Counted from the first letter of the stretch, positions 1-13,219 are shown. The stretch: DNA of 64,000 nt from Planococcus versutus (GCF_001186155.3 NZ_CP016540.2:124001-188000); one strand, 5' to 3'. Notes: generated from the letters alone by a model not told the origin. A program made the numbers and translations.

Positions 1-1
1 G

Positions 2-706
2 ATTCAACCAAACAAAGCGGTAGTGGGAAAAAATGCTTTTGCCCACGAATCGGGAATTCACCAAGATGGTATGTTGAAGAACCCGTTGACTTATGAAATC
101 ATTACTCCGGAATTGATTGGTGATGTAGCTACTGAATTGGTGCTAGGTAAACATTCTGGACGCCATGCCTTTAAAGACCGTGCTATCAAAATGGGCTTTG
201 ACTTATCTGAAGAAAAGTTGAACAACGCATTCGTTGAGTTTAAGAAGCTAGCTGATCGTAAAAAAGAAATTGTGGAAGATGATTTGTATGTTTTACTAAC
301 AGATCAGCAAATTCACGATGATGAAACTCCGGTCTACAAGTTGGAAAGCGTTCAAGTTCAGTATGGTACGGCAAATATTCCGACGGCTACCGCTTCTACC
401 TATCACCCGAACGGAGAACTAATTAGTGAAGCAGCTACGGGAGCAGGATCGGTTGAAGCAATTTTTAATACACTAGAGCGGATTGTGGAAGGCAACGTGC
501 ATATTTTAGATTACCGTGTGACTTCTATTGGTAAAGGACGTGACGCATTAGGCGAAGCAGTTATCAATATGAGTTATAACGGTGAGACAGTAACGGGACG
601 CGACGTTGCACAAGATGTTTTAGAAGCAACAGCGAAAGCTTATTTAAACGCAGTTAATCGTCAAATTGTTCAAGTAGGAAAGAAAGTTAGGATGTCGGCG
701 GTTTAG
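2..706 (+). CDS. leuA: 2-isopropylmalate synthase, C-terminal part (5' truncated by window edge)
   Basis: The frame is open from base 2, so this is the 3' portion of a longer gene and the Met codon at 23 is internal. It carries the end of the catalytic barrel (HESGIHQDGMLKNP, which includes metal-binding His residues) and then the C-terminal LeuA regulatory domain that binds leucine for feedback inhibition. LeuA condenses acetyl-CoA with 2-oxoisovalerate, the committing step of leucine synthesis. It is 30 bp upstream of leuB in the same operon. The promoter and any T-box leader lie outside the window. Confidence 0.96.
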   Translation: MQPNKAVVGKNAFAHESGIHQDGMLKNPLTYEIITPELIGDVATELVLGKHSGRHAFKDRAIKMGFDLSEEKLNNAFVEFKKLADRKKEIVEDDLYVLLTDQQIHDDETPVYKLESVQVQYGTANIPTATASTYHPNGELISEAATGAGSVEAIFNTLERIVEGNVHILDYRVTSIGKGRDALGEAVINMSYNGETVTGRDVAQDVLEATAKAYLNAVNRQIVQVGKKVRMSAV

Positions 707-736
707 AAGAACAACTCAAACGAGGAGGAATTTAAA

Positions 737-1837
737 ATGAAAAAAACAATAGCAGTATTGCCAGGAGACGGAATCGGACCGGAAGTGACAGATGCAGCGG
801 TAAAAGTGCTGCAATCCATCGCAATGCGCTATGGACATACTTTTCATTTAAAGCATGCGGAAATCGGTGGCGCAGCGGTAGATCAATTTGATAACCCGCT
901 ACCTCAGCAAACCATTGATGTTTGTGAAGCGAGTGACGCAATTCTCCTCGGTGCAGTCGGTGGGACAAAGTGGGATGCTAATCCTGCTCACTTGCGTCCT
1001 GAAAAAGGGCTTTTGAACATTCGGAAGCATTTCGGCTTGTTTGCGAATCTTCGTCCGGTTAAAGCCGTGCCAGCATTGCTTAGTTCTTCTCCGTTAAAAG
1101 AAGAAGTAGCAAAAGAAGTAGACATGATCATTGTCCGCGAACTAACGGGAGGTTTGTATTTCGGTGAACCAAAACGTCGCTCAGAAAAGGCAGCTGTGGA
1201 TACATTGGTTTACACAAGAGAAGAAATTGAACGTATTGTAACGCAAGCATTTGAAATTGCGCGTACACGTAGAGGCAAAGTAACTTCAGTTGATAAAGCC
1301 AATGTTTTGGAAACGAGCAAGCTATGGCGCGAAGTTGTAGAAGAACGCAAAGCTGCATATCCAGATATCGAAGTTGAACATATGCTAGTCGATTCAGCAG
1401 CCATGAAACTAATCACAGATCCACGTGCTTTCGACGTCATGGTTACAGAGAATATGTTTGGCGATATTTTGAGTGATGAAGCTTCAGTTATTACAGGATC
1501 ACTTGGCATGTTGCCATCTGCGAGTATCCGTTCAGACGGTTTTGGACTGTATGAGCCTGTACACGGATCAGCACCAGACATTGCAGGTCAAAACAAAGCC
1601 AATCCAGCTGCCGCGATTTTGTCAGCTGCGATGATGCTAAAACATTCATTCGGACTGGATACAGAAGCTGCTGCTATTGAAAAAGCGGTAATGGGTGTTC
1701 TAGAAGACGGGTACTGTACGGGAGATTTAGCAGGTAATGGCAAACGAGTCGTCTCAACCGATCAATTTGTCACAAAAGTTGTTGAAGAGCTGGAACGAGA
1801 ATTTGTATCAGAACATATCATGTATTCTTATGTGTAA
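737..1837 (+). CDS. leuB: 3-isopropylmalate dehydrogenase
   Basis: 366 aa, the usual family length. The N-terminus KKTIAVLPGDGIGPEV and the later GSAPDIAGQNKANP are typical of the isocitrate/isopropylmalate dehydrogenase fold: the first lies at the NAD-binding start and the second in the cofactor and substrate region. It oxidatively decarboxylates 3-isopropylmalate to 4-methyl-2-oxopentanoate in the cytosol. The start follows a GAGGAGG ribosome site at about 722-728. It lies between leuA and leuC, so it is third in the pathway but second in the operon, as in B. subtilis. Confidence 0.97.
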   Translation: MKKTIAVLPGDGIGPEVTDAAVKVLQSIAMRYGHTFHLKHAEIGGAAVDQFDNPLPQQTIDVCEASDAILLGAVGGTKWDANPAHLRPEKGLLNIRKHFGLFANLRPVKAVPALLSSSPLKEEVAKEVDMIIVRELTGGLYFGEPKRRSEKAAVDTLVYTREEIERIVTQAFEIARTRRGKVTSVDKANVLETSKLWREVVEERKAAYPDIEVEHMLVDSAAMKLITDPRAFDVMVTENMFGDILSDEASVITGSLGMLPSASIRSDGFGLYEPVHGSAPDIAGQNKANPAAAILSAAMMLKHSFGLDTEAAAIEKAVMGVLEDGYCTGDLAGNGKRVVSTDQFVTKVVEELEREFVSEHIMYSYV

Positions 1838-1855
1838 GTAAAAGGAGCGGTTGGC

Positions 1856-3274
1856 ATGGCAAAAACCATCATAGAAAAAATTTGGGAACAACACATTGTC
1901 TTCGAAGAGCAAGGAAAGCCGGACCTGCTGTATATCGACCTTCACTTATTGCATGAGGTGACTTCACCACAAGCGTTTGAAGGGCTTCGATTAAACGGAC
2001 GCAAAGTGCGCCGGCCGGATTTGTGTTTTGCAACGATGGATCATAATGTGCCAACAAGAAATCGGGACACGATTACAGATCCCGTATCGCGTAAGCAAAT
2101 CAAAACCCTGCAGGACAATTGTGACGAATTTGGTGTACCACTTGCGGGTATGAATCATCCCGACCAAGGAATTGTCCATGTTATTGGACCTGAACTAGGA
2201 TTGACGCAGCCTGGTAAAACAATAGTTTGTGGCGATAGCCATACTTCAACACACGGCGCTTTTGGCGCATTGGCATTTGGCATTGGCACAAGTGAAGTAG
2301 AGCATGTGCTTTCTACTCAAACTCTTTGGCAATCAAAGCCGAAGACAATGGAAGTCCGAATTGATGGCAAACTGGGCTTTGGTGTTTCTTCCAAAGACGT
2401 TATTTTAGCCATTATTTCGAAATTTGGCATCGATATGGGTACCGGATATATTATGGAATACACGGGTAGAGCCATTCGGGAGTTGTCGATGGAAGAACGT
2501 ATGACTGTATGTAACATGTCTATTGAAGCTGGCGCTCGTGCAGGTTTGATTAGCCCCGACGAAAAAACAGTCGAATACTTGAGAGGGCGTAGACATGTTC
2601 CTGAAGGCGATGCATTTGAAAAAGAAGCGGCTCGTTGGCTGGCTCTTGCAACAGACGAAGGCGCAAAGTATGATGCGGTCGTTTCAATTCATGCGGATGA
2701 AATTTCTCCATTCGTCACGTGGGGAACAAACCCGTCAATGGGCTCAGGTATTGCAGAGCGTGTTCCATCTACTGCTGATTATGATAAGCAATCGGACAAA
2801 GACGCACTGCAACAAGCTTTGACTTATATGCATTTAGAAGAGGGAATGCCACTTTCTTCTATTGCGATCCAACATGTGTTTATCGGTTCTTGTACCAATG
2901 CTCGCCTAGGTGATTTACGTGCGGCAAGTAGAATCATTAAAGGGAAGAAAGTGCATCCATCAGTAACGGCGATTGTGGTTCCTGGGTCTGAAACGGTCAA
3001 ACGTGCAGCTGAACAAGAAGGACTAGATCAAGTATTTCTTGAAGCGGGCTTTGAATGGCGTGAGACGGGATGCAGTATGTGCTTAGCGATGAATGAAGAT
3101 TCGGTACCTGCAGGTGAACGCTGTGCATCCACTTCGAACCGGAATTTTGAAGGTCGGCAAGGAGCAGGGTCAATGACGCATCTAGTAAGTCCTGTAATGG
3201 CTGCAGCTGCTGCCATTGAAGGGCATTTGACAGATGTCCGTCACTATATGAAAGAACCGGTGTCATCGCTATGA
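1856..3274 (+). CDS. leuC: 3-isopropylmalate dehydratase large subunit
   Basis: 472 aa aconitase-family protein. The 4Fe-4S ligands are visible as GSCTNAR and [10 protein letters not shown], and the [12 protein letters not shown] active-site motif is near residue 130. With LeuD it isomerises 2-isopropylmalate to 3-isopropylmalate. It starts 18 bp after leuB behind AAAGGAG and is followed 25 bp later by leuD. Complete, with no frameshift. Confidence 0.97.
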   Translation: MAKTIIEKIWEQHIVFEEQGKPDLLYIDLHLLHEVTSPQAFEGLRLNGRKVRRPDLCFATMDHNVPTRNRDTITDPVSRKQIKTLQDNCDEFGVPLAGMNHPDQGIVHVIGPELGLTQPGKTIVCGDSHTSTHGAFGALAFGIGTSEVEHVLSTQTLWQSKPKTMEVRIDGKLGFGVSSKDVILAIISKFGIDMGTGYIMEYTGRAIRELSMEERMTVCNMSIEAGARAGLISPDEKTVEYLRGRRHVPEGDAFEKEAARWLALATDEGAKYDAVVSIHADEISPFVTWGTNPSMGSGIAERVPSTADYDKQSDKDALQQALTYMHLEEGMPLSSIAIQHVFIGSCTNARLGDLRAASRIIKGKKVHPSVTAIVVPGSETVKRAAEQEGLDQVFLEAGFEWRETGCSMCLAMNEDSVPAGERCASTSNRNFEGRQGAGSMTHLVSPVMAAAAAIEGHLTDVRHYMKEPVSSL

Positions 3275-3299
3275 CAAAAAACAGTAAGGAGGCCAATCG

Positions 3300-3887
3300 A
3301 TGAAACCAATTAATCAAATTACAAGCGTCTTAACACCATTAGATCGTAAAAATGTAGATACCGATCAAATCATTTCAAAAGAGTTTTTAAAACGCATTGA
3401 ACGAACAGGATTTGGTAAGTATTTATTTTATCATTGGCGATTTCATGCTGATGGTTCACCAATAGAAAATTTTGTATTGAATGATCCTCGTTTTAACGGC
3501 TCCGAAATTTTAGTCGCACAAGAAAATTTCGGTTGCGGTTCTTCTCGTGAACATGCTCCGTGGGCCATTTTAGATTATGGATTTCGTGTAGTGATTGCGC
3601 CTAGCTATGCGGACATTTTCTATAACAACTGTGTTAAAAACGGCATTTTGCCAATTCGCTTAAAAGATCAAGAAGTGGATGAATTGATCGATAAAGGACA
3701 GCAACAAAATTTTAAATTAGAAATCAATTTAGAAGAGCAGTCTGTCATAAGTCAAGACGGTACTTGCTATAAATTTGCTATTGATCCGTATTGGAAAGAA
3801 ATGCTATTGAATGGCTGGGATGAAATTGCGTTGACGATCCAATATGATTCCTACATAGCCGCTTATGAAGAAAAACAACGTGCTTAA
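3300..3887 (+). CDS. leuD: 3-isopropylmalate dehydratase small subunit
   Basis: 195 aa, a swivel-domain partner of LeuC. NVDTDQIISKEFLKR at the N-terminus and GCGSSREHAPWAI are the family signatures. It is the last gene of the leucine operon. The start follows AAGGAGG at 3286-3292, and a rho-independent terminator sits 10 bp after the stop. Confidence 0.97.
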   Translation: MKPINQITSVLTPLDRKNVDTDQIISKEFLKRIERTGFGKYLFYHWRFHADGSPIENFVLNDPRFNGSEILVAQENFGCGSSREHAPWAILDYGFRVVIAPSYADIFYNNCVKNGILPIRLKDQEVDELIDKGQQQNFKLEINLEEQSVISQDGTCYKFAIDPYWKEMLLNGWDEIALTIQYDSYIAAYEEKQRA

Positions 3888-3896
3888 TCTGTGTGG

Positions 3897-3931
3897 AAGA
3901 CCTTTTACTTAACCGTAAAAGGTCTTTTTTT
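3897..3931 (+). terminator. Rho-independent terminator of the leu operon
   Basis: A 12-bp stem (3897-3908 with 3915-3926), a six-base loop and a T run ending at 3931, directly after leuD. Confidence 0.93.
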
Positions 3932-4034
3932 CGTTTTGAAATAAAAGAGTAATCTTCTGTTGACAACTATTTTTTATTTTGTTAATTTTAAATATGCACT
4001 TTAACGCTTTAGCAAACTAAAGGAGATTTTATTT

Positions 4035-5357
4035 ATGAATGCAGTTATTATCGCAGTCTTGGTCATGCTCGTATTGAGTTTGTTACGTATCAACGTTGTT
4101 TTTGCTTTATTGATCGGCGCGCTTGCAGGTGGACTAAGTGGTGGATTATCATTTGCAGACACCATTACATCGTTTACAGGCGGTTTAGGAGAAGGGGCAA
4201 CAATCGCTTTGAGTTATGCGATGCTCGGTGGATTTGCAGTAGCTATATCACGTACAGGAATTCCGGAGCTATTAGTTTCAGGAATGCTTAAGTTAATGAA
4301 CAAAGATGGCAAAGCAACGCGGCAAAATTTAGTCAAGGCACTTATCGTCCTTGCTTTGTTAGCGATGGCTGTTTTCTCGCAAAACTTAATTCCAATTCAT
4401 ATTGCGTTTATTCCGTTATTGGTGCCTCCGATTTTGCACATTTTAAATGAATTACGAATTGATCGTCGTTTGATCGCGGCAGTCTTAACGTTTGGACTTA
4501 CAGCGCCTTATATATTACTACCTTATGGCTTTGGGTTAATTTTTCATGAGATTGTTTATAAGCAAATGAAACTAGCAGGATTGGCGATTGAAATGGCAGA
4601 TATTACGAAAGCGATGACCATACCAGTAGTAGGTTTACTAGTAGGCTTGATCGTTGCGGTATTTATTTCTTACCGTAAGCCACGTGACTATCACACGGTA
4701 ACTACTTCTATAGAAGGAACTGTGCAAAAGAAAGCTTCGACAAAAGATGTAGTGGTAACAATCCTAGCGTTGATCGCTGCATTATACGCACAAGTGGAAA
4801 CAGACTCGATGATCATTGGCGCACTTGCAGGGATTTTAGTGCTGTACGTCTTTGGTGCAATGAAGTGGCGTGAAGCAGACGAGGTGCTGACTGAAGGAAT
4901 GCGTATGATGGCGTTTATTGGTTTTGTAATGATTACCGCTAACGGTTTTGCAGCAGTCATACAAGCGACAGGAGCCATTGATCCGTTAGTTGCGAGTGTA
5001 TCGGATCTGTTTGCTGGCAATAAAGGAATTGCGGCTTTCGCAATGCTTGTTGTAGGGTTGTTTGTGACGATGGGCATTGGTTCATCGTTCGCAACGATTC
5101 CAATCATCGCAGCAATCTTTGTACCATTGAGTTTAGAGTTTGGTTTCTCGACAATGGCGATCATCGCATTGATCGGAACAGCAGGCGCACTCGGTGACGC
5201 TGGCTCACCGGCATCTGACTCGACTTTGGGACCAACTGCTGGGCTAAACGTTGACGGACAGCACAACCACATCTGGGATACGTGTGTACCGACGTTCATG
5301 CACTACAATATTCCACTGGTTCTTTTTGGTTGGATTGCAGCAATGACTCTAGGATAG
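4035..5357 (+). CDS. Na+/H+ antiporter-family transporter (YuiF-like)
   Basis: 440 aa with about 11-12 hydrophobic segments and no signal peptide, hence an integral membrane carrier. The glycine-rich N-terminal repeat (ALLIGALAGGLSGGLS) and the C-terminal GDAGSPASDSTLGPTAGLN stretch match the Na_H_antiporter family that includes B. subtilis YuiF. Some relatives are thought to move amino acids rather than sodium, so the substrate is open. It is a single gene between the leu terminator and the S10 operon, with an AAAGGAG ribosome site. Confidence 0.8.
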   Translation: MNAVIIAVLVMLVLSLLRINVVFALLIGALAGGLSGGLSFADTITSFTGGLGEGATIALSYAMLGGFAVAISRTGIPELLVSGMLKLMNKDGKATRQNLVKALIVLALLAMAVFSQNLIPIHIAFIPLLVPPILHILNELRIDRRLIAAVLTFGLTAPYILLPYGFGLIFHEIVYKQMKLAGLAIEMADITKAMTIPVVGLLVGLIVAVFISYRKPRDYHTVTTSIEGTVQKKASTKDVVVTILALIAALYAQVETDSMIIGALAGILVLYVFGAMKWREADEVLTEGMRMMAFIGFVMITANGFAAVIQATGAIDPLVASVSDLFAGNKGIAAFAMLVVGLFVTMGIGSSFATIPIIAAIFVPLSLEFGFSTMAIIALIGTAGALGDAGSPASDSTLGPTAGLNVDGQHNHIWDTCVPTFMHYNIPLVLFGWIAAMTLG

Positions 5358-5388
5358 GCTCTAAATGTTCGGACTATTTCCATCTGAC

Positions 5389-5416
5389 TTGATGTTCTGA
5401 AATATCCTGTTATAAT
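5389..5416 (+). promoter_or_regulatory. Candidate sigma-A promoter
   Basis: TTGATG (5389-5394), a 16-bp spacer and TATAAT (5411-5416). It lies upstream of the 5434-5469 hairpin, so transcripts from it would meet a terminator before rpsJ. Its role is unclear. Confidence 0.5.
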
Positions 5417-5433
5417 AATAAAAGCGAATTAAA

Positions 5434-5469
5434 AAGAATTTCGTGAAACCACTTGCGGAATTCTTTTTT
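5434..5469 (+). terminator. Terminator or attenuator before the S10 operon
   Basis: Stem AAGAATTTCG paired with CGGAATTCTT (one G-T pair), followed by a T run. It probably ends the antiporter transcript. Because a promoter-like sequence lies upstream, an attenuator is also possible. Confidence 0.75.
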
Positions 5470-5481
5470 CTTCTGTATAAT
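5453..5481 (+). promoter_or_regulatory. Likely main promoter of the S10-spc-alpha operon
   Basis: TTGCGG (5453-5458), a 17-bp spacer and a perfect TATAAT (5476-5481), located just past the hairpin and about 130 bp before rpsJ. It is the best-placed promoter for the ribosomal supercluster. Confidence 0.65.
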
Positions 5482-5489
5482 ATCTAATG

Positions 5490-5921
<432 letters not shown>

Positions 5922-5969
5922 TCGGCAACGAAATAGAAAAACACAAATAACCACAGGAGGTGTGACAAC

Positions 5970-6599
5970 ATGACCAAAGGAATCTTAGGTAGAAAAATCG
6001 GTATGACGCAAGTTTTTGCTGAGAACGGTGATTTAATCCCTGTAACTGTTATTGAAGCTGCTCCAAACGTAGTACTTCAAAAGAAAACAGTTGAGGTTGA
6101 CGGCTACGAAGCAATCCAATTAGGTTTTGAAGACAAGCGCGATAAGCTTTCGAACAAACCTTCTAAAGGACACGTAGCAAAAGCTAACACTGCTCCTAAG
6201 CGCTTCATTCGCGAACTTCGCAATGTAAACTTAGCTGATTACGAGATTGGTCAAGAAGTCAAAGTAGATGTATTCGCAGAAGGCGATGTAGTAGATGTCA
6301 CAGGAACAACAAAAGGTAAAGGTTTCCAAGGTGTTATTAAACGCCACGGACAATCTCGCGGACCAATGACACACGGTTCACGTTACCACCGTCGTCCTGG
6401 GTCAATGGGTCCGGTTGCTCCTAACCGCGTATTCAAACAAAAGAAATTACCTGGTCAAATGGGTGGGACAACAATTACGATTCAAAACCTTTCAATCGTG
6501 AAAGTGGATCTTGAGCGTAACTTGCTACTTGTTAAAGGGAATGTTCCTGGTTCTCGTAAAGCGTTGATCCGTGTTAAATCGGCAACTAAAGCGAAATAA
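5970..6599 (+). CDS. rplC: 50S ribosomal protein L3
   Basis: 209 aa. [15 protein letters not shown] at the start and the long loop [15 protein letters not shown] that reaches the peptidyl transferase centre identify it. The start follows CAGGAGGTG. Second gene of the S10 operon. Confidence 0.97.
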   Translation: MTKGILGRKIGMTQVFAENGDLIPVTVIEAAPNVVLQKKTVEVDGYEAIQLGFEDKRDKLSNKPSKGHVAKANTAPKRFIRELRNVNLADYEIGQEVKVDVFAEGDVVDVTGTTKGKGFQGVIKRHGQSRGPMTHGSRYHRRPGSMGPVAPNRVFKQKKLPGQMGGTTITIQNLSIVKVDLERNLLLVKGNVPGSRKALIRVKSATKAK

Positions 6600-6628
6600 T
6601 ATATTTTTAGAGAAAGGAGGAAACAAGA

Positions 6629-7252
6629 ATGACTAAAGTAGCTTTATTAAATCAAACAGGTTCACAAGTGGGCGACATCGAATTGAACGACTATATTTTC
6701 GGTATCGAGCCAAACGAATCAGTGTTATTCGACGCAGTAGTGTCTCAACGCGCTTCACTTCGTCAAGGTAACCATAAAGTAAAAAATCGTTCTGAAGTTG
6801 CTGGTGGTGGTAAAAAGCCATGGCGTCAAAAAGGAACTGGACGTGCTCGTCAAGGGTCGATCCGTTCACCACAATGGCGCGGAGGCGGTATCGTATTCGG
6901 ACCAACTCCACGTAGCTATAGCTACAAACTTCCTAAGAAAGTCCGTCGTTTAGCTCTACGTTCTGCACTTTCATCTGCAGTAGTTGGAGAAAACTTGATG
7001 GTACTTGAAGGATTGACATTTGATGCACCAAAAACAAAATCTTTCAACCAGTTGATTGCTGATCTTTCAATTGGCAAAAAAGCATTGTTTGTAACTGCTG
7101 ATCTGGACGAGAATGTTTCAAAATCTGCACGTAACCTTGCGGGTATGACCGTAATTACAGCAGAAGGTATTAACGTATTAGACTTGCTTGGACATGACAA
7201 AATTGTTATGACTAAAGCAGCGATTGAGAAAATTGAGGAGGTGCTTAGTTAA
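6629..7252 (+). CDS. rplD: 50S ribosomal protein L4
   Basis: 207 aa. The internal loop [19 protein letters not shown] lines the exit tunnel and is intact. It starts behind AAAGGAGG. The stop codon overlaps the rplW start by one base (TAATG), indicating translational coupling. In E. coli L4 represses this operon; whether it does so here cannot be seen. Confidence 0.97.
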   Translation: MTKVALLNQTGSQVGDIELNDYIFGIEPNESVLFDAVVSQRASLRQGNHKVKNRSEVAGGGKKPWRQKGTGRARQGSIRSPQWRGGGIVFGPTPRSYSYKLPKKVRRLALRSALSSAVVGENLMVLEGLTFDAPKTKSFNQLIADLSIGKKALFVTADLDENVSKSARNLAGMTVITAEGINVLDLLGHDKIVMTKAAIEKIEEVLS

Positions 7253-7536
7253 TGGAAGCACGTGATGTAATAAAACGTCCGGTCATTACTGAGCAGTCAT
7301 CTGAAGTAATGGCAGAGAAAAAGTACACTTTTGATGTGGACACTCGCGCAAATAAAACACAAGTTAAACATGCGATTCAAGAAATCTTTGACGTGAAGGT
7401 TGAGAAAGTCAACATCATGAACTACAAAGGTAAATTCAAGCGTATGGGCAAACACGCAGGATATACAAACAAACGCCGTAAAGCGATTGTTAAATTGACT
7501 GCTGAGTCTAAAGACATCGAGCTATTTGAAATTTAA
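7252..7536 (+). CDS. rplW: 50S ribosomal protein L23
   Basis: 94 aa, beginning [17 protein letters not shown]23 sits at the tunnel exit and docks trigger factor and SRP. The start overlaps the rplD stop by one base, and the ribosome site GAGGAGG lies inside the rplD end. Confidence 0.97.
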   Translation: MEARDVIKRPVITEQSSEVMAEKKYTFDVDTRANKTQVKHAIQEIFDVKVEKVNIMNYKGKFKRMGKHAGYTNKRRKAIVKLTAESKDIELFEI

Positions 7537-7581
7537 TATCCATAAGTTCGTAAAGGACTATTAAAGAAGGAGGGAAACAAC

Positions 7582-8412
7582 GTGGGGATAAGAAAATACA
7601 AACCTACCACTAACGGTCGTCGTAACATGACGAGTTCAGATTTCGCTGAAATCACAACGAACAAGCCTGAAAAATCGCTTTTACAACCTGTAAAACGAAA
7701 AGGCGGCCGTAATAACCAAGGTAAAATAACTGTACGCCATCACGGTGGTGGACATAAACGTCAATACCGTGTGATCGATTTCAAACGAAACAAAGACGGC
7801 ATTCCAGGTCGTGTTGCTACAATCGAGTACGATCCAAACCGTTCTGCAAACATCGCATTGATTCATTATGCTGATGGTGAAAAACGTTACATCTTAGCTC
7901 CTAAAGGAGTAGAAGTTGGAACTCAAATCATCTCAGGAGTAGATGCAGATATTAAAGCAGGTAACGCTTTGCCGTTGTCAAACATCCCAATGGGTTCTAC
8001 AATCCATAATATTGAAATGAAGCCAGGTGGCGGCGGACAACTAGTTCGTTCTGCAGGAACTTCAGCTCAAGTGTTGGGTAAAGAAGGAAAATACGTAACA
8101 GTTCGTTTGCAATCAGGCGAAGTTCGCATGATTCTTGCTACTTGTCGTGCAACTATTGGCGCTGTAGGAAATGAGCAGCACGAATTGATTAACATTGGTA
8201 AAGCAGGTCGTAATCGCTGGTTAGGCAAACGCTCAACTGTTCGTGGATCTGTAATGAACCCTAACGATCACCCACACGGTGGTGGTGAAGGACGTACGCC
8301 AATCGGACGTAAATCACCAATGTCTCCTTGGGGTAAACCAACTCTTGGTTACAAGACACGTAAGAAAACGAACAAGTCAGATAAATTTATCGTGCGTCGT
8401 CGTAAAAAATAA
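7582..8412 (+). CDS. rplB: 50S ribosomal protein L2
   Basis: 276 aa with a GTG start at 7582 behind AAGGAGGG. It contains [15 protein letters not shown] and the C-terminal [16 protein letters not shown], whose conserved His is near the peptidyl transferase centre. Standard length and position. Confidence 0.97.
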   Translation: MGIRKYKPTTNGRRNMTSSDFAEITTNKPEKSLLQPVKRKGGRNNQGKITVRHHGGGHKRQYRVIDFKRNKDGIPGRVATIEYDPNRSANIALIHYADGEKRYILAPKGVEVGTQIISGVDADIKAGNALPLSNIPMGSTIHNIEMKPGGGGQLVRSAGTSAQVLGKEGKYVTVRLQSGEVRMILATCRATIGAVGNEQHELINIGKAGRNRWLGKRSTVRGSVMNPNDHPHGGGEGRTPIGRKSPMSPWGKPTLGYKTRKKTNKSDKFIVRRRKK

Positions 8413-8472
8413 TTTGATTCCGCTACGGTTCACCAAAAGAACCGTGGTGCAATCACGAAGGGAGGATCCCAC

Positions 8473-8751
8473 ATGGGCCGCAGCTTGAAAAAAGGACCTT
8501 TTGTTGATGATCATCTTATGAAAAAAGTTGAAGCGCAAAAGGATTCTGAGAAAAAACAAGTGATCAAAACTTGGTCTCGCCGTTCTACAATATTCCCGAC
8601 ATTCATCGGACAAACAATCGCAGTATATGACGGACGTAAGCACATCCCTGTATATGTGACTGAAGACATGGTTGGCCATAAACTAGGCGAATTCGCTCCA
8701 ACGCGTAAATACGCTAGTCATGGTGCAGACGATAAGAAAACAAGACGTTAA
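8473..8751 (+). CDS. rpsS: 30S ribosomal protein S19
   Basis: 92 aa, [18 protein letters not shown] at the N-terminus. Located in the 30S head near S13. The 60-bp gap before it holds a small CGGTTC/GAACCG inverted repeat and the GGGAGGA ribosome site. Confidence 0.97.
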   Translation: MGRSLKKGPFVDDHLMKKVEAQKDSEKKQVIKTWSRRSTIFPTFIGQTIAVYDGRKHIPVYVTEDMVGHKLGEFAPTRKYASHGADDKKTRR

Positions 8752-8770
8752 TTGAGAGGAGGATTTCCCT

Positions 8771-9112
8771 ATGCAAGCAAAAGCTGTCGCTAGAACAGTA
8801 CGTATTGCTCCTCGTAAAGTCCGTTTAGTAGTAGATTTAATCCGAGGCAAGCAAATTGGCGAAGCTGTTGCGATTTTGAACCACACTCCAAAAGCAGCAT
8901 CTGTTGTTGTTGAGAAGTTATTGAAATCTGCAGCTGCTAACGCTGAACACAACTACGAAATGGACCTGAATGACTTAGTCATCAGCGAAGTATTCGTTGA
9001 CGAAGGACCAACACTTAAACGTTTCCGTCCACGTGCAATGGGACGCGCAAGCGCAATTAATAAACGCACAAGCCACATCACACTAGTGGTATCTGACCAG
9101 AAGGAGGGATAA
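8771..9112 (+). CDS. rplV: 50S ribosomal protein L22
   Basis: 113 aa. The beta-hairpin segment near residues 80-100 ([16 protein letters not shown]) that lines the exit tunnel and is a site of macrolide-resistance changes in other species looks wild type. Three bases separate its stop from the rpsC start. Confidence 0.97.
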   Translation: MQAKAVARTVRIAPRKVRLVVDLIRGKQIGEAVAILNHTPKAASVVVEKLLKSAAANAEHNYEMDLNDLVISEVFVDEGPTLKRFRPRAMGRASAINKRTSHITLVVSDQKEG

Positions 9113-9115
9113 TTC

Positions 9116-9772
9116 GTGGGACAAAAAATACATCCAATTGGGATGCGTATCGGAATCATTCGTGATTGGGAATCTAAATGGTACGCTGAGAAAGATTATG
9201 CTACGCTTCTTCACGAAGATATTAAAATCCGTGAATATGTTGAAGCACGTTTGAAAGAAGCTTCAGTTTCTAAAATTGAAATTGAGCGCGCTGCAAACCG
9301 TGTTAACGTAACTATTCATACTGCGAAACCAGGTATGGTAATTGGTAAAGGTGGATCTGAAGTAGAAGTGCTTCGCAACCAACTAAACTCTATGACTGGC
9401 AAGCGTGTACACATCAACATTATTGAAATTAAACGAGCTGACCTTGATGCAAGATTAGTAGCTGAAAGTGTTGCACGTCAATTGGAAAACCGAGTGTCTT
9501 TCCGTCGTGCACAAAAACAAGCGATCCAACGCACTATGCGTTCTGGCGCTAAAGGAATCAAAACTCAAGTATCTGGACGTCTAGGCGGCGCTGACATTGC
9601 GCGTGCTGAACACTACAGTGAAGGTACTGTTCCGCTCCATACGCTCCGCGCTGATATCGATTATGCGCATGCTGAAGCAGACACAACTTATGGTAAGCTT
9701 GGCGTAAAAGTATGGATCTACCGCGGTGAAGTCCTTCCAACTAAGAAGAAATCTGAGGAAGGAGGCAAATAA
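9116..9772 (+). CDS. rpsC: 30S ribosomal protein S3
   Basis: 218 aa with a GTG start at 9116, whose ribosome site AAGGAGGG lies in the end of rplV. The KH domain GXXG loop is visible as [10 protein letters not shown]. It is at the mRNA entry of the 30S subunit. Confidence 0.97.
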   Translation: MGQKIHPIGMRIGIIRDWESKWYAEKDYATLLHEDIKIREYVEARLKEASVSKIEIERAANRVNVTIHTAKPGMVIGKGGSEVEVLRNQLNSMTGKRVHINIIEIKRADLDARLVAESVARQLENRVSFRRAQKQAIQRTMRSGAKGIKTQVSGRLGGADIARAEHYSEGTVPLHTLRADIDYAHAEADTTYGKLGVKVWIYRGEVLPTKKKSEEGGK

Positions 9773-9773
9773 T

Positions 9774-10398
<625 letters not shown>

Positions 10399-10422
10399 TA
10401 AATCGAGAGGAGGTTTGCAAGT

Positions 10423-10686
10423 ATGACTGAGCGTAACCAACGCAAAGTATACACAGGCCGTGTTGTGTCTGACAAAATGGACAAAACCGTTACAGTAATG
10501 GTTGAAACTCAAAAGAAGCACGCATTCTATGGCAAACGTGTTAAATACTCTAAAAAATATAAAGCTCATGATGAGCTAAACGAAGTGAAAATGGGCGACG
10601 TAGTTCGCATCATGGAAACTCGTCCGCTATCAGCTACAAAACGTTTCCGCGTATTGGAAGTTGTAAAAAAAGCAGATATCATTTAA
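10423..10686 (+). CDS. rpsQ: 30S ribosomal protein S17
   Basis: 87 aa OB-fold primary 16S rRNA binder ([16 protein letters not shown]). Start behind GAGAGGAGG. Normal length. Confidence 0.96.
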   Translation: MTERNQRKVYTGRVVSDKMDKTVTVMVETQKKHAFYGKRVKYSKKYKAHDELNEVKMGDVVRIMETRPLSATKRFRVLEVVKKADII

Positions 10687-10733
10687 TTTAAATAATTTCG
10701 GAACGTAAGAAATTCCGAAGGGAGGTTATCTAA

Positions 10734-11102
<369 letters not shown>

Positions 11103-11137
11103 TAAATCAATGTGCCATACCAAGGAGGTGCGACAGA

Positions 11138-11449
11138 ATGCATGTTAAAAAAGGCGATACAGTGAAGGTAATCTCAGGCAAAGACAAAGGCAAAACAGGT
11201 GTTGTTTTGACTGCTTTACCTAAGAAAGACCGCGTGCTTGTTGAAGGTGTAAACATCATCAAAAAGCATACAAAACCGAACCAGGCAAATCCACAAGGTG
11301 GAATTGTCAGCCAAGAAGCAGCAGTTCACGTTTCTAACGTAATGTTACTTGACCCTAAATCCGGCGAGCCGACTCGTGTAGGTTATAAGGTTGAAGATGG
11401 TAAAAAAGTTCGTGTTGCAAAAAAATCCGGCGAAAAATTAGATAAATAA
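11138..11449 (+). CDS. rplX: 50S ribosomal protein L24
   Basis: 103 aa. The KOW motif [17 protein letters not shown] is at the N-terminus. Start behind CAAGGAGGTG. Early 23S rRNA assembly initiator. Confidence 0.97.
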   Translation: MHVKKGDTVKVISGKDKGKTGVVLTALPKKDRVLVEGVNIIKKHTKPNQANPQGGIVSQEAAVHVSNVMLLDPKSGEPTRVGYKVEDGKKVRVAKKSGEKLDK

Positions 11450-11476
11450 AATTCCTGAATGAAGGGAGGTACACAC

Positions 11477-12221
<745 letters not shown>

Positions 12222-12250
12222 TCCCCTAATTTGGGAAGGAGGTAAAAGTA

Positions 12251-12649
12251 ATGACAATGACAGATCCTATTGCAGATATGCTGACACGCATTCGTAATGC
12301 GAACATGGTTCGTCACGAAAAATTAGAGCTTCCGGCTTCTAATGTGAAAAAAGACATCGCTGAAATCCTTAAGCGTGAAGGTTTCGTTCGTGACGTAGAA
12401 TATGTTGAAGATGATAAGCAAGGCATGATCCGGATTTTCCTTAAATACGGAGCTAACAACGAACGCGTTATTACTGGATTGAAACGTATTTCAAAACCAG
12501 GATTACGTGTATATGCTAAAACTAATGAGGTGCCTCGTGTACTAAACGGTCTTGGAATCGCTTTAGTCTCAACATCACAAGGTTTAGTAACTGATAAAGA
12601 AGCCCGCGCGAAACAAATCGGCGGAGAAATCATAGCATACGTTTGGTAA
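12251..12649 (+). CDS. rpsH: 30S ribosomal protein S8
   Basis: 132 aa. Two ATGs two codons apart (12251 and 12257); the first lies seven bases from AAGGAGGT and is preferred. [16 protein letters not shown] is canonical. S8 is a central-domain assembly protein and the spc-operon repressor in E. coli. Confidence 0.96.
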   Translation: MTMTDPIADMLTRIRNANMVRHEKLELPASNVKKDIAEILKREGFVRDVEYVEDDKQGMIRIFLKYGANNERVITGLKRISKPGLRVYAKTNEVPRVLNGLGIALVSTSQGLVTDKEARAKQIGGEIIAYVW

Positions 12650-12679
12650 TAAGCAACAAACGAATGGAGGTGCAAAAGA

Positions 12680-13219
12680 ATGTCACGTGTAGGTAAAAAA
12701 CCAATCGAGGTTCCTGCAGACGTTACGATTACTCTTGGAGACAAGAATGCCGTAACTGTTAAAGGACCTAAAGGCGAGTTAACTCGCGAATTCCACAAAG
12801 ATATTACAATCGCTCATGAAGATAACGTGCTTACATTAACACGTCCTTCAGATTCTAAAGAGCACCGTACAAACCACGGTACAACTCGTGCTTTGCTTGC
12901 AAACATGGTTACTGGAGTTTCTACAGGGTTCGAACGTACACTTGAACTAGTAGGTGTAGGTTACCGTGCTCAATTGCAAGGCGAAAAATTGGTTCTTAAC
13001 GTAGGCTACTCTCACCCGGTTGAATTTGTACCGGAAAATGGAGTAACTGTTGAAGTTCCAGCAAACACTAAAGTTATTGTTAAAGGCATTGATAAAGAAC
13101 GTGTTGGAGCTCTTGCTTCGAACATTCGCCAAGTACGTCCGCCAGAGCCATATAAAGGCAAAGGTATTCGTTACGCAGGAGAAATTGTTCGTCGTAAAGA
13201 AGGTAAAACAGGTAAATAA
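12680..13219 (+). CDS. rplF: 50S ribosomal protein L6
   Basis: 179 aa, [14 protein letters not shown] at the start and [13 protein letters not shown] near the end. Start behind TGGAGGTG. Located near the sarcin-ricin loop and factor-binding site. Confidence 0.97.
   Translation: MSRVGKKPIEVPADVTITLGDKNAVTVKGPKGELTREFHKDITIAHEDNVLTLTRPSDSKEHRTNHGTTRALLANMVTGVSTGFERTLELVGVGYRAQLQGEKLVLNVGYSHPVEFVPENGVTVEVPANTKVIVKGIDKERVGALASNIRQVRPPEPYKGKGIRYAGEIVRRKEGKTGK

Noticed and set aside
4691..5299. 202-aa minus-strand frame inside the antiporter gene
   Set aside because: Shadow of the membrane protein gene; no ribosome site and low-complexity composition.
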